A stretch of DNA of 64,000 nt from Prochlorococcus marinus str. MIT 9401. GTDB taxonomy: Bacteria; Cyanobacteriota; Cyanobacteriia; PCC-6307; Cyanobiaceae. How positions within the stretch are numbered: position 1 is the first letter of the stretch; each line of letters opens with the position of its first letter. The translations under genes were made by a program, and so were the position numbers. The notes under the pieces are model-generated. The model was not told where the DNA came from. It did no database searches and saw nothing but the letters and a program-made list of their open reading frames with translations. The DNA lies in assembly GCF_000760095.1 (NCBI RefSeq), contig NZ_JNAR01000015.1, positions 1-64,000 of the forward strand. The letters are read 5' to 3'. Shown in pieces: positions 7,394-15,454 of the stretch.

Positions 7394-9328
7394 TTAATTA
7401 AAAAGATTTCCTGAATGATCTTCGCACATATAATTAAACCAATTTTCAATATGTTCGCTTACTTCTATTTCTATATCTTTTGATAATTTTTTACTTTTCA
7501 ATAAATCATTGCAAGCCTGATTTCCGTCTCCCATTGTGTACCAACTATTAGCTCTGATTTCATAAAAACTAATCAATTTTTCAAAATCTTTTCTATGTTG
7601 AGGGTTTTGGATCGATTCAATTGCGGCGGTATAGTCAATAATACTTTTACCATCATTTTTGCTGGCTCTGTTTATACCTCCCCTAAAAGCATATAAGTCA
7701 TAAATTTTTGGGGTTTCTAAAACAATTTCTCTTACTGCTCTATGGAGCATATCATTTGGATATGGAGAATGATTATTTTTTAAATTTAAGATTGCTTGGT
7801 CTAAATATTCTAAAGCAAGTTTATAATTTTTATCCCCATACTCTAAAGTTGCTAATTTATATGGAGCTATAACACTATTTGGTACAAGCTCTTTAAATTT
7901 CAAGACATCCAATTTAGATCCAAATACATCTCTGCTATATTCCTTTGCTCTAGACCTTCTTAAATAAGCTAACGAATATGAAGGATCAACTTTGATCGCT
8001 TTATCATAAAAGCCTATAGATTTTGCAGGATTAACTAAACTATAGTTTGCAACCCCAAGTAAGAGATAATTTTTCGGATTATAAGGATCTAGTTCTATAG
8101 CTTTTTTAAAATCAGATATAGCGGGTTCCCTAGTTATCCCATATTTTTTACCCTCTTTAAACCACAAGAAATAATTAGCAATGCCTCTATATGAAAAGTA
8201 ATTCGCTTCTTTAGGATCGAGTTCTATTAAATAATCAAAGACTTCTTTTGCTTTTATTTGCTGATCTAAAAGTGAAAATATTTCCCCTTTTGTTTGAAGG
8301 TATTTTGTATTCTTAGGACTCATCTCAAGAGCTTTATTGAGGTCATTTAGAGCAGAATTATTTTCTCCAATATTGGATTTAGCGAGAGCCCTTACATAGT
8401 AAGCTTCATGATCTTCTTTTTTCAGAAGTGCAAGTGTTGATAATAAAATTACCTTTTGATCATCACCACCAAATTCAACAAAATTTTTGGCTCGTTGCAA
8501 ATCCGAAATATTTTTTACATCTCTCTGTTTATTAGTATTTAAGTTTTTAACTGGAATATACTTACTCAAAAATCTAGAAGTAACCTTGCTAGAAATCGCA
8601 AAATTTAATCCTACGGAATCCTCTAGCTTAAAAGTATTTACTCCTACTACACAACCAAATTGATCAATCAAAGGTCCACCAGAGTTACCAGGATTAAGAG
8701 CTGTATCAGTTTGAATAATATTAGCGCTATCTCTCATACTGCTAATTACACCTTTCGTTAAGGAGAAATCAAACCCTTCAGGGGATCCTAAAGCAATAAC
8801 ATCTTCGCCAATTTCTGGTGCTGTTTCTTTTAATGGGAGCACTGTACCTAAAATACCTTCTACTTCAAGCAATGCTAAATCAGTTTTTTCAGTTCTTCCG
8901 CCTGCATTTAGAATAACTCTTGCAATGTCTTCATTACCATCTTCCCAAGATATAAGAACTTTTTTTTGAACCCCAATTACATGACTATTTGTGATAATTT
9001 GCGTTTTACCATCAAAATGACCAACAACAAAACCACTTCCACTAGAGTCTTTAGTTTTAATTACAACCACTCCAGGGAAAATTGATTTACTAATATTTTT
9101 TATTAATTTACCCGTACAAATTTTATTTTTGAAACTTGAATTTTGATTACTTTTTTTTCTTAAAAATAAATTTGGAAAACTAAACCCTTTGTTCTTTGAG
9201 TTGAATTTTATACATCCTGAATAATCGGCAGCTTTTAAACATTTCTGATGTAAATCATCTTCAATAGTGGCAAGTATGGGCAAGCTGTTAAATAAAATTA
9301 TTGGAATTATTAATAACTTAGATTTCAT
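7394..9328 (-). CDS. Secreted HtrA-like trypsin-type protease with C-terminal TPR repeats
   Basis: 644 residues: signal peptide (1-20), trypsin-like domain about 75-250 and several TPRs about 270-610. The catalytic triad can be read as H116 (TNSHVIG), D150 (KTDLALLEV) and S216 (NPGNSGGPL). It lacks a PDZ domain, unlike Deg/HtrA; the TPR array replaces it (ALNDLNKALEMSPKNTKYL and similar). Presumably a periplasmic quality-control or processing protease whose TPRs select partners, perhaps the two secreted proteins encoded directly downstream. It is large cargo for a tycheposon-like cassette without a recombinase. Confidence 0.88.
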   Translation of the reverse strand: MKSKLLIIPIILFNSLPILATIEDDLHQKCLKAADYSGCIKFNSKNKGFSFPNLFLRKKSNQNSSFKNKICTGKLIKNISKSIFPGVVVIKTKDSSGSGFVVGHFDGKTQIITNSHVIGVQKKVLISWEDGNEDIARVILNAGGRTEKTDLALLEVEGILGTVLPLKETAPEIGEDVIALGSPEGFDFSLTKGVISSMRDSANIIQTDTALNPGNSGGPLIDQFGCVVGVNTFKLEDSVGLNFAISSKVTSRFLSKYIPVKNLNTNKQRDVKNISDLQRAKNFVEFGGDDQKVILLSTLALLKKEDHEAYYVRALAKSNIGENNSALNDLNKALEMSPKNTKYLQTKGEIFSLLDQQIKAKEVFDYLIELDPKEANYFSYRGIANYFLWFKEGKKYGITREPAISDFKKAIELDPYNPKNYLLLGVANYSLVNPAKSIGFYDKAIKVDPSYSLAYLRRSRAKEYSRDVFGSKLDVLKFKELVPNSVIAPYKLATLEYGDKNYKLALEYLDQAILNLKNNHSPYPNDMLHRAVREIVLETPKIYDLYAFRGGINRASKNDGKSIIDYTAAIESIQNPQHRKDFEKLISFYEIRANSWYTMGDGNQACNDLLKSKKLSKDIEIEVSEHIENWFNYMCEDHSGNLFN

Positions 9329-9447
9329 TTTCTGCTGGTCTCAGAAACATCTTAATTGAATATTAATCAAATGTTTTATTATTCATAATTAAAAAAACAA
9401 GTAATCTTTTATCAAATCTTCTCAACTTTTATTTTAAGTAAAAAGAT

Positions 9448-10554
9448 TTAAGCAGCTAAATTTCTATAACGTCCGAATTGTGGTTCAAACAACATTTTTA
9501 CAGTCCCAACTGGGCCATTTCTATGTGTGGTGACAATCAACTCGGCGATACCCCTATCCTCTGTATCTGGATCATAATATTCATCTCTATAAAGCATTAC
9601 GATGATATCTCCATAATCTTCAAGCACTTCAGAATCTCTAAGGTCAGATAACATTGGTCTGCAATTGTCTCTTTCTTCAACTCCTCGCGATATAGGAGCA
9701 GTAATTAAAACAGGTACATTAAGCTCTTTTGCTAAACTTTTAAGCTCCCTAGTATATGTATTTAATTGAGCTTGATAATTATCTAAGTTTAAACACTCCA
9801 TCATGTGATAAGAATCAATTACTATTAGCCCTAAATTTTTCTCATCATTGGTCAAAGATATATTCCTACATCTATTTTTTATTTCATCAATTGAGATGGC
9901 TTTTTTATCCTCTAAAAATATTGGAAGAGCTTCAAGTTTTTTATTCTTTTTATGAACTAGTTCCCACTCCTCAGAAGTAAATCTTCCTGTTCTTATTCGA
10001 CCAATTTCTATACCAACCTCCATGCCTAATAACCTGTATGCCAATTCTTCTTTACTTAAATCAAACCCGAAGAAACAAACTGGAAGATTTTGACCTGAAA
10101 TATTTCTAGCTAATTGCAAAGCTAATGAGGTTTTCCCCATAGATGGGCGTCCCGCAAAAGCGATCAAATCTCCTCTTCTTAATCCTTGAGTCATCGCATC
10201 AAAATCTAAGAATGAGGTAGGTATACCAGCCGAAGCATTTCCTAATGAAATATTCTCAATTTCAGTAAAGTTTTTTTTAAGAAGATATTTTAAACTAGTT
10301 GTATCGCTAATTTCCTCTGAGTTTTCACTAGATTCTTCAGCATGCTTAGATTTGGATTTATCAGTTAAGTCTCTTAGTTTTTGTATATATTTAATTTCAA
10401 TTAATTTCGCCTTACTAATTTCAATTCCTAGTTTTAATGCTATCTCCTTAAGAGTGAGAGGCTCTTCGCCATCAATTCCAAACCTCAATTTCACTACTTC
10501 TCTTTCTTCTTTAGACAAACTATCAAGCCAGGTAGTCAAATCTTTTTTATCCAT
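9448..10554 (-). CDS. DnaB-type RecA-fold ATPase fused to a sigma-70 region 4-like domain
   Basis: 368 residues. Residues 1-65 (SKEEREVVKLRFGIDG..LTLKEIALKLGI) read as a sigma-70 region 4 helix-turn-helix. After a Ser/Glu-rich linker (about 66-95) comes the C-terminal helicase domain of DnaB: Walker A GRPSMGKT at 135-142, LIVIDSYHMM as Walker B, and the DLRDSEVLEDYGDIIVMLYRDEYY region with the arginine-finger area. The N-terminal DnaB domain that binds primase is missing. It may be an element-encoded replicative helicase, or a DNA-binding ATPase recruited to a promoter or -35-like site. Alone on its transcript, divergent from the small gene at 10613. Confidence 0.8.
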   Translation of the reverse strand: MDKKDLTTWLDSLSKEEREVVKLRFGIDGEEPLTLKEIALKLGIEISKAKLIEIKYIQKLRDLTDKSKSKHAEESSENSEEISDTTSLKYLLKKNFTEIENISLGNASAGIPTSFLDFDAMTQGLRRGDLIAFAGRPSMGKTSLALQLARNISGQNLPVCFFGFDLSKEELAYRLLGMEVGIEIGRIRTGRFTSEEWELVHKKNKKLEALPIFLEDKKAISIDEIKNRCRNISLTNDEKNLGLIVIDSYHMMECLNLDNYQAQLNTYTRELKSLAKELNVPVLITAPISRGVEERDNCRPMLSDLRDSEVLEDYGDIIVMLYRDEYYDPDTEDRGIAELIVTTHRNGPVGTVKMLFEPQFGRYRNLAA

Positions 10555-10612
10555 TATTATTAAAATCTGTTTTACTTTTATAATTGACTTCTAGAAAAAA
10601 ACAATAGCAATT

Positions 10613-10768
10613 ATGAAAAATTATATTATTTCGGGCCAAGTCGATACCTACAGAGTAAAAGTAAATCTATTTGCTGGATCTCCAAATTCTGCCATAAATA
10701 TTTTTAAGCAAAAATACCCCAAAGCAGAAGATATTTTCGTTATCCAAAATCTCTTTAAAAAAGGATAA
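10613..10768 (+). CDS. Small conserved hypothetical protein
   Basis: 51 residues (MKNYIISGQVDTYRVKVNLF...). The pattern YIISGQVDTYRVKVNLFAGSPNSAINIFKQKYPKAEDI, broken into strands and one helix, looks like a compact alpha/beta protein with normal codon use. Divergent from the DnaB-like gene with 58 bp between. Function unknown. Confidence 0.6.
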   Translation: MKNYIISGQVDTYRVKVNLFAGSPNSAINIFKQKYPKAEDIFVIQNLFKKG

Positions 10769-10950
10769 TTTAAATCCTAATTTCAAAGTGGCACTAGGTC
10801 GTTAAAGAGCCCCTCCGAGAGCCCCTCCCGACTAATATCATGCTATTTCAAGCAATATCAAGCCCCTTTTTCTGTCTCAAAAAAGATCAAACAACAAATA
10901 ATTTTCTAGTGATACCAATGTTTCTTATCAATCTCTAAAAAAAATCTCTT

Positions 10951-10996
10951 GTGCTTTGGGAGCACTAGGTCGCAGGTTCGAATCCTGTCGCCCCGA
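10951..10996 (+). repeat. tRNA-Pro 3' repeat (attachment site), 46 bp
   Basis: Identical to the last 46 bases of the tRNA gene, from the anticodon stem to discriminator A. It is followed by TCAGTTATAGCAGTAAGTCT, the left-end sequence shared by cassettes I2, I3 and I7, and has no terminator after it. Confidence 0.95.
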
Positions 10997-11182
10997 TCAG
11001 TTATAGCAGTAAGTCTCAGCTAATAATAAATTACACCAAAAAAGTCTGCACCCAAAATGCACCCAAAAGAATAAATTTTTTTAAAAAATAATGCGTTTTT
11101 ACAATATAAATCTGTTTGAATAAGCTCATTTACAAAGTCTCACTTTAAAAAGTAGTGATAATATTATCAAAAATATTTTTTA

Positions 11183-11857
11183 ATGAAAAAGCTTTTACTT
11201 ACAACTTCTTTCTTATTAACTTCTTTAGCAGCCCCATTACTAGCTGAAGAATCAAAAAGTATATATTTATCTATTGGAGGAGGTATAGCTTCCCCAAGCG
11301 ATGTAGAAGGTGATACTACTCTTGGTGGAACAAAATATGATGCAACCTTTCCTACCGATAATACTGGTTTCTATTCAGCCGCAATAGGAAAAAAATTCAA
11401 TGATTTCAGAATTGAGTTTAACTATGCTCAAGCAGATGTAGATACAGATTCAATAACACTAACTACTGGAGGAAATGGAGTAACTGCTTCCATCTCACCA
11501 AACCTAGAAGTAGAAGTAAAAAGTTATATGTTTTATGGGTATAAAGATTTCCCAAATGAATCAAAATTCACTCCATATATCGGATTAGGCTTAGGTTCTT
11601 CAACTTTTTCTGCTAAAGATCAAACAGCAACAGTTTCTGGAACAAGATACAGTTTAAAAGGTACTGAAGAGTCTGTATTCTCATATGCAGCAAAAGGAGG
11701 TGCTGACTATGAAATATCAGATAACACTTCATTATATTCCGAAGTTACATATCAAAAATTTGCCTCATACGACGTTACAGAGCCTGGTTACGAAACAGTC
11801 AATTATGACTCACATGACTTGTTTGCTGTTTCTATAGGTTTAAAATTTAATTTCTAA
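11183..11857 (+). CDS. Outer-membrane beta-barrel protein (OmpA/OmpX-like fold)
   Basis: 224 residues: signal peptide MKKLLLTTSFLLTSLAAPLLA, then eight or so amphipathic strands (FYSAAIGKKFNDFRIEFNYA, YMFYGYKDFP.., TPYIGLGLGSS, SLYSEVTYQKFAS) and a final FAVSIGLKFNF ending in Phe. The pattern matches the small eight-stranded barrel families found in surface proteins. Sole gene of its cassette with an AT-rich promoter region (GATAAT at about 11156) 20-30 bp upstream. A cargo gene that alters the cell surface could change phage adsorption or grazing, but this is inference. Confidence 0.85.
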   Translation: MKKLLLTTSFLLTSLAAPLLAEESKSIYLSIGGGIASPSDVEGDTTLGGTKYDATFPTDNTGFYSAAIGKKFNDFRIEFNYAQADVDTDSITLTTGGNGVTASISPNLEVEVKSYMFYGYKDFPNESKFTPYIGLGLGSSTFSAKDQTATVSGTRYSLKGTEESVFSYAAKGGADYEISDNTSLYSEVTYQKFASYDVTEPGYETVNYDSHDLFAVSIGLKFNF

Positions 11858-11977
11858 ATTTTTGCACCCAAAATACACCCAAAAAGAATAATTTTATTCT
11901 GATTTAGTCGATACTCTAATCGCCAAAACCCCTTCTTATAAATATAAGTCTCAGTCATAGCCATATTTTAGCGGGTT

Positions 11978-12020
11978 CTTTGGGAGCACTAGGTCGCAGG
12001 TTCGAATCCTGTCGCCCCGA
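11978..12020 (+). repeat. tRNA-Pro 3' repeat (attachment site)
   Basis: 43 bases identical to the tRNA 3' end (CTTTGGGAGC.. to the discriminator A); the anticodon-stem base before it differs (GCGGGTT instead of GGGTG). It is followed by the same class-A1 left end as at 10997. Confidence 0.93.
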
Positions 12021-12160
12021 TCAGTTATAGCAGTAAGTCTCAGCTAATAATATATTTCCCTCAAAAATACTTTCCCTCAAAATTCCCTCAAATGACTTTT
12101 TAAATTCACCAACAAACTTATTTAATCTAAATTCCAGTTGATAATATTTTGATAATTTCT

Positions 12161-12646
12161 TTATTGTGAATATAAACCGTAAAGAATCATTGAAGGAATC
12201 GCAGCAACAATCGTAAGTAAAAGACCAATAATAATCGATTTAAATACTCCTATTTCTTTTTTATTACTTTTAAGAAAAAGCCATCTTTGATAAGGGAATG
12301 TATATCCATAAAACATACCAATTCCAATTCCTAAACCAGTATTTACATCAATATTAAAGGGTATAGCTACAAAAATATCTAAAAGAAAAGCAATTATTCC
12401 AACGAACCAAAAATAGCTCCAATGCCTAATTTGAGTGGCTAATGCAAATGGAAAGAAAAAAGCAATCCAAGAGAAACCTACAAGTGGATCATCGCCATAT
12501 CTCCTACTAAAAGTATTTATCGATTTGCCTTGAGGTGAAATTAAATTGGGTATTAAAGTTCCTAATTGAGTTTTTAAACCATATCCTTTATCGATTAAAG
12601 AATCTATCTTCTCCATCTTCAATTTCATTTGAGGAGACAACGTCAT
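12161..12646 (-). CDS. Polytopic membrane protein
   Basis: 161 residues with a hydrophilic N-terminus (about 50 residues) and four predicted spans (VGFSWIAFFFPFALA, FWFVGIIAFLLDIFVAI, LGIGIGMFYGYTF, SIIIGLLLTIVAAIPSMILYG). The layout (FSWIAFFFPF, then a cytoplasmic Trp/Arg-rich loop) recalls DUF2628-type proteins, but this is a weak assignment. Second gene of the two-gene cargo of I3. Confidence 0.6.
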   Translation of the reverse strand: MTLSPQMKLKMEKIDSLIDKGYGLKTQLGTLIPNLISPQGKSINTFSRRYGDDPLVGFSWIAFFFPFALATQIRHWSYFWFVGIIAFLLDIFVAIPFNIDVNTGLGIGIGMFYGYTFPYQRWLFLKSNKKEIGVFKSIIIGLLLTIVAAIPSMILYGLYSQ

Positions 12647-12740
12647 ATATAAAAAACAATTGAACTAACTCTACTATTTGATGTGGCTGGTTAGTTATTA
12701 GATAACTCTTGAAATAAAAGAACTAGAGTCCTGAATAATT

Positions 12741-13037
12741 TTATTTATCTTTTTCTTCAGAGTATCCTCTTTCTCTACCGTACTCTAATGATCCTATTGT
12801 ATCTCCAGAATTTCTATAACCTTTACCTGTTACGTTACCAGCTATCGGATCAATAAGTGACTTGTTAGTGGGCCATACCGCCCATATAAAAGCTGCAAGC
12901 CAAGGTACTCCCGCTGCTATTGCAAAAGTATTTATTCCCAATATTACCCATTTGTAGGTATGCCTTCTCTGGAAAGCAATAAAAGTTGGGATAAAATAGA
13001 TAGCTAATAATATTAAACCTACTATTAAAAATTCCAT
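12741..13037 (-). CDS. Superinfection-immunity-like membrane protein
   Basis: 98 residues. Two adjacent spans with the arrangement YFIPTFIAFQRRHTYKWVIL, then INTF..GVPWLAAFIWAVWP, fit the T4 Imm superinfection-immunity family: Pro before I-A, a basic R-x-H turn, then Asn and a Trp-rich second helix. The hydrophilic tail is probably cytoplasmic. T4 Imm blocks DNA injection by related phages; in this cassette it would be a small anti-phage cargo. The family call rests on pattern only. Confidence 0.55.
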   Translation of the reverse strand: MEFLIVGLILLAIYFIPTFIAFQRRHTYKWVILGINTFAIAAGVPWLAAFIWAVWPTNKSLIDPIAGNVTGKGYRNSGDTIGSLEYGRERGYSEEKDK

Positions 13038-13221
13038 ATACTTAAGCGTTTTATTGATTTTACAAAATTGTTTAAATATAGATGAAATTTGTTTAATTCC
13101 AAAACTTTAATTCCCTCAAATTTCCCTCAAATGAATCTCAATTAGACCGAATTAGTCCATACTTTATTCCTTAAAAGTCTTGATATAGCTATAAGTCTCA
13201 GTTATAGCCTTGTTGATGCGA

Positions 13222-13267
13222 GTGCTTTGGGAGCACTAGGTCGCAGGTTCGAATCCTGTCGCCCCGA
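13222..13267 (+). repeat. tRNA-Pro 3' repeat (attachment site), 46 bp
   Basis: Identical to the tRNA 3' end. It is followed by CTCTTAAAAACCAAGTCATA and an AGCGAGT..ACTCGCT terminator hairpin (13290-13315), the equivalent of the native tRNA terminator. Confidence 0.95.
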
Positions 13268-13573
13268 CTCTTAAAAACCAAGTCATACTAGCGAGTTACC
13301 CAGACTCGCTTTTTTAATGGGAAAATTGACATCACTCTCTTGATGTCAGTTTGATGTCAAAATTCCGCCAAAATATATATAAAAAGTTCTTTTTACTAGC
13401 TCCATTCAAAATAATTGTTATTACTTTAAACTGGGGGTCCCTTATATTTTCAAAATTTTGATAAGGATAAGTCCTAAAAAGAAAGTTTATGGAATAATTG
13501 AAGTTTAACTTTGCATTAAATTCGTCTTAGTAACTCACTGTGTGTTAGTTTAAGATCTGTTTTTTTTAATAAA

Positions 13574-14056
13574 TTGTCTGATACCACAGAAAAAATTCTA
13601 AACTTTTCCAAAAAATGTCTTAAGGAAAGCCTTGTTTTTTATAAAGAAAAATCTATCTCTTTTTCAAAAAAATTTAATAAGTTAACTCCACCTAAACAAC
13701 TAACCTTTTTCATTGGAGTTATTCTAATCTCCTCATTTTCGGGTTACTATTTAGGACAAAAAAATAGCACTGCTTATAGGAGAGTAATTCCAAATTCAGA
13801 GATAAATAAAAATTCATCTGTATCTTCATCTACCTCTAGAAATTCTTCAAAATGTGATAGTGAACTATGGGCACAAGCGGGTTATCGATGCAAGGGAGAT
13901 AGAGACTGTCAAGGTAGAGTCTATGCCTCAATGGGTGGTTCTCTTAAGGGAATGACTGATTGCAATTTGAAAGTCTATAAAAGAAACATGGACGCTATTG
14001 ATAATCTATCAATAGAAGATTTCACAGGTGGTATTAAAATTGATCCGAATTGGTAA
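13574..14056 (+). CDS. Membrane-anchored hypothetical protein with Cys-rich C-terminus
   Basis: 160 residues read from a TTG at 13574, as no ATG is available before the membrane span. A basic N-terminus, one hydrophobic span (about 48-66, TFFIGVILISSFSGYYLG), a Ser-rich linker, then a domain with four Cys (KCDSELW, YRCKGDRDCQG, TDCNLKVY). The last part is probably periplasmic and disulfide-bonded. Sole cargo of cassette I4; an uninterrupted T-run precedes the start. No family recognised. Confidence 0.6.
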   Translation: MSDTTEKILNFSKKCLKESLVFYKEKSISFSKKFNKLTPPKQLTFFIGVILISSFSGYYLGQKNSTAYRRVIPNSEINKNSSVSSSTSRNSSKCDSELWAQAGYRCKGDRDCQGRVYASMGGSLKGMTDCNLKVYKRNMDAIDNLSIEDFTGGIKIDPNW

Positions 14057-14272
14057 CTTCCAAATCAAATAAATGATTATGTAACTTTGAGTATTATTGA
14101 GGATTTTTAAATAAAAACATAGTTTAGGCTGAGAAATTTAACTTCTCAATATTAAAGATTTAAGATGTCATTCTGATGTCAATTCTTCTCATTTTTGATA
14201 TAAGCAATAACGCAATACTATTCAAGATATGATTTATAGCTCGAAACCGTAGTGCTCGCTTTAGTATGTCGA

Positions 14273-14318
14273 GTGCTTTGGGAGCACTAGGTCGCAGGTT
14301 CGAATCCTGTCGCCCCGA
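14273..14318 (+). repeat. tRNA-Pro 3' repeat (attachment site), 46 bp
   Basis: Identical to the tRNA 3' end. It is preceded by GTAGTGCTCGCTTTAGTATG (class A2 right end) and followed by a GACAGG..CCTGTC terminator hairpin (14338-14364). Confidence 0.95.
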
Positions 14319-14579
14319 CTCTAATAATCCAAGTCATAGACAGGTTTCCCAGCCTGTCTTTTTTATTGATTGAAATATGACATATTCGTATTTATGTCAT
14401 ATTTATGTCATATTTATGTCATATGCGCGTATTTGCAAAGATATTCGTGGATATTCTTAGTTCTTCGATACGTTTTTCAAAGATAAATATTTTAAACGTG
14501 AGCTAACAGGATTCAAAGTGAGTTCTTCAAGTGGTTTAGGTGCAGCTTTACCCATCTTTTTTTTGAATATAATTATTTT

Positions 14580-14693
14580 ATGGAATTTTTAACTAATCTC
14601 TGGAATAGCCAACCAACTACAGTTATGGGTGTTGGTGCAGCAATAGTTGCATTAATAGGAATTTATATATCTTTACTCCAAAAATATCAGTAA
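14580..14693 (+). CDS. 37-residue single-span membrane peptide
   Basis: MEFLTNLWNSQPTTVMGVGA followed by a hydrophobic span AIVALIGIYISLL and a QKYQ end. Its TAA directly abuts the GTG of the next gene, so the two are translationally coupled. Function unknown. Confidence 0.55.
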   Translation: MEFLTNLWNSQPTTVMGVGAAIVALIGIYISLLQKYQ

Positions 14694-14942
14694 GTGGAAA
14701 AATTTACTCTAATAAATAAGGATAGATCAAGAATTAAGGTCTTTGAAACATTTGAAGATGTTTCCAAGCCTTCGCCAAGCATTGACGCAATGATGATTAG
14801 TTACGGCTGCATTTATAAAAGAAGTAGTAAACCAGTTATGAAAGGTAGTAGGGTAGAAACTATTGAAGCTGCAAGAAAAGAATATGCGGAGTTATTAAAA
14901 GAAGGTTGGAAGAAAACCAGTATTTTTAGAAGTTATTTTTAA
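14694..14942 (+). CDS. DUF1651-like protein
   Basis: 82 residues from a GTG immediately after the upstream stop. The C-terminal pattern EAARKEYAELLKEGWKKTS is the helix-plus-GW signature of DUF1651, a short family common in Prochlorococcus and Synechococcus islands. Function unknown. A frameshifted close homologue with the same N-terminus (MEKFTLINK) lies at 40421-40668, outside the array. Confidence 0.7.
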   Translation: MEKFTLINKDRSRIKVFETFEDVSKPSPSIDAMMISYGCIYKRSSKPVMKGSRVETIEAARKEYAELLKEGWKKTSIFRSYF

Positions 14943-14967
14943 GCGGTGCAATTAATAAGCGTTTCAT
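14926..14967 (-). other. Signal-peptide scrap ORF (MKRLLIAPLKNNF)
   Basis: Its ATG directly follows the stop codon of the gene at 14968-15393 (TAAATG). It begins like an island signal peptide and ends after 13 codons, antisense to the end of the DUF1651 gene. Probably a truncated gene start. Confidence 0.35.
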
Positions 14968-15393
14968 TTAAGGATTAAAGTCTCTACATTTTGATCTTTC
15001 GCTTTCATAATCTTTTATCGCAGTATCCAATTCTGATAAATCTGCTTCTTTTCCAGAAATATATAATTCCATTTGTTTCGCATAGTTTGCTGATTCAATC
15101 CGACTATTGAATGAAGTACGACAAAAAATTATACTTCCAAATTTCTCATAGTCCGTATAATCCCTATTCGCGGCAAATTCTGCATTCGCCCTTTTCTTAT
15201 CTAATGCTTTATATTCCAAATCCTCAATACTAGGTTTTGGACGGAGTAAGAATGCTTTATATTCCAAATTTTCAATACTAGGTTTTGGACGGAGTAAGGA
15301 TGATTTATTTTGTGAATTTAGATATGCAATAAGGAAAAAACAAATAAGAACAACAGAAAATGCTCTAATTAACCAAGTGTTAATTTTATCCAT
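14968..15393 (-). CDS. Membrane-anchored hypothetical protein with internal duplication
   Basis: 141 residues: one N-terminal span (AFSVVLICFFLIAYL), then two copies of LLRPKPSIE-N/D-LEYKA from a 48-bp tandem duplication, then a helical domain with two Cys (IIFCRTSF, RSKCRDF). Its start overlaps the stop of an orphan signal-peptide ORF (TAATGG). The gene lies last in the sigma-factor cluster and could be one of its targets. Function unknown. Confidence 0.6.
   Translation of the reverse strand: MDKINTWLIRAFSVVLICFFLIAYLNSQNKSSLLRPKPSIENLEYKAFLLRPKPSIEDLEYKALDKKRANAEFAANRDYTDYEKFGSIIFCRTSFNSRIESANYAKQMELYISGKEADLSELDTAIKDYESERSKCRDFNP
15206..15301. repeat. 48-bp tandem duplication inside a coding region
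   Basis: Two near-identical 48-bp units (three mismatches or so) encoding LLRPKPSIE..LEYKA twice in frame. Looks recent. Confidence 0.85.
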
Positions 15394-15449
15394 TAATACT
15401 TAATAGCCATATGCCAATAAGAGAGCGGTGCAAGTAGTAAGCGTCTCAT
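15393..15449 (-). other. Signal-peptide scrap ORF (MRRLLLAPLSYWHMAIKY)
   Basis: 18 codons between the sigma-cluster membrane gene and the next gene; its stop overlaps the next ATG (TAATGG). It could act as a translational-coupling leader or be a remnant of a deleted secreted-protein gene. Confidence 0.35.
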
Positions 15450-15454
15450 TTTAT

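Larger units (their letters stand above)
5970..10996. mobile_element. Cassette I1 (tycheposon-like, 5.0 kb)
   Basis: Bounded by the intact tRNA-Pro and its 3' copy at 10951. Private iterons are GCCCCTCC-AGTA-GCCCCTCC at 6045-6064 (left, with a third GCCCCTC near 6110) and GCCCCTCC-GAGA-GCCCCTCC at 10809-10828 (right), period 12. The left iteron starts 76 bp after the tRNA; the right one starts 142 bp before the repeat. A partial core (GCACTAGGTCG) lies just before the right iteron. Cargo: two secreted hypotheticals, an HtrA/TPR protease, a sigma4-DnaB fusion and a small protein. No recombinase, so mobilisation would be in trans. Confidence 0.75.
10997..12020. mobile_element. Cassette I2 (1.0 kb)
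   Basis: Private iterons: GCACCCAAAAT-GCACCCAAAAG at 11048-11069 and GCACCCAAAAT-ACACCCAAAAA at 11864-11885, period 11. The right iteron starts 111 bp before the aligned start of the core. The left subterminal TTATAGCAGTAAGTCTCAG and right subterminal ATAAGTCTCAGTCATAGCC are shared with I3 and I7 (class A1) and are candidates for recombinase arm sites. Single cargo gene: an outer-membrane barrel protein. Confidence 0.8.
12021..13267. mobile_element. Cassette I3 (1.2 kb), same iterons as the autonomous I7
   Basis: Iterons: three TTCCCTCAAA units at 12055-12093 and two at 13111-13132. These are the units found at both ends of I7. The sequence after the right iteron (GACCGAATTAGTCCA...) is also nearly the same as in I7. 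The right iteron starts 111 bp from the core. It has no recombinase, so it looks like a miniature derivative mobilised by I7. Cargo: two membrane proteins, one superinfection-immunity-like. Confidence 0.85.
13268..14318. mobile_element. Cassette I4 (1.05 kb)
   Basis: Iterons: TTGATGTCAG-TTTGATGTCAA at 13340-13360 and AGATGTCATTCTGATGTCAA at 14163-14182, period 11. The left one starts 73 bp after the repeat; the right one starts 110 bp before the next core. The right flank TTATAGCTCGAAACCGTAGT is shared with I5 and the decayed I11 (class A2). Single cargo gene on the + strand; 13384-13573 and 14057-14162 hold nothing further that I recognise. Confidence 0.8.
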
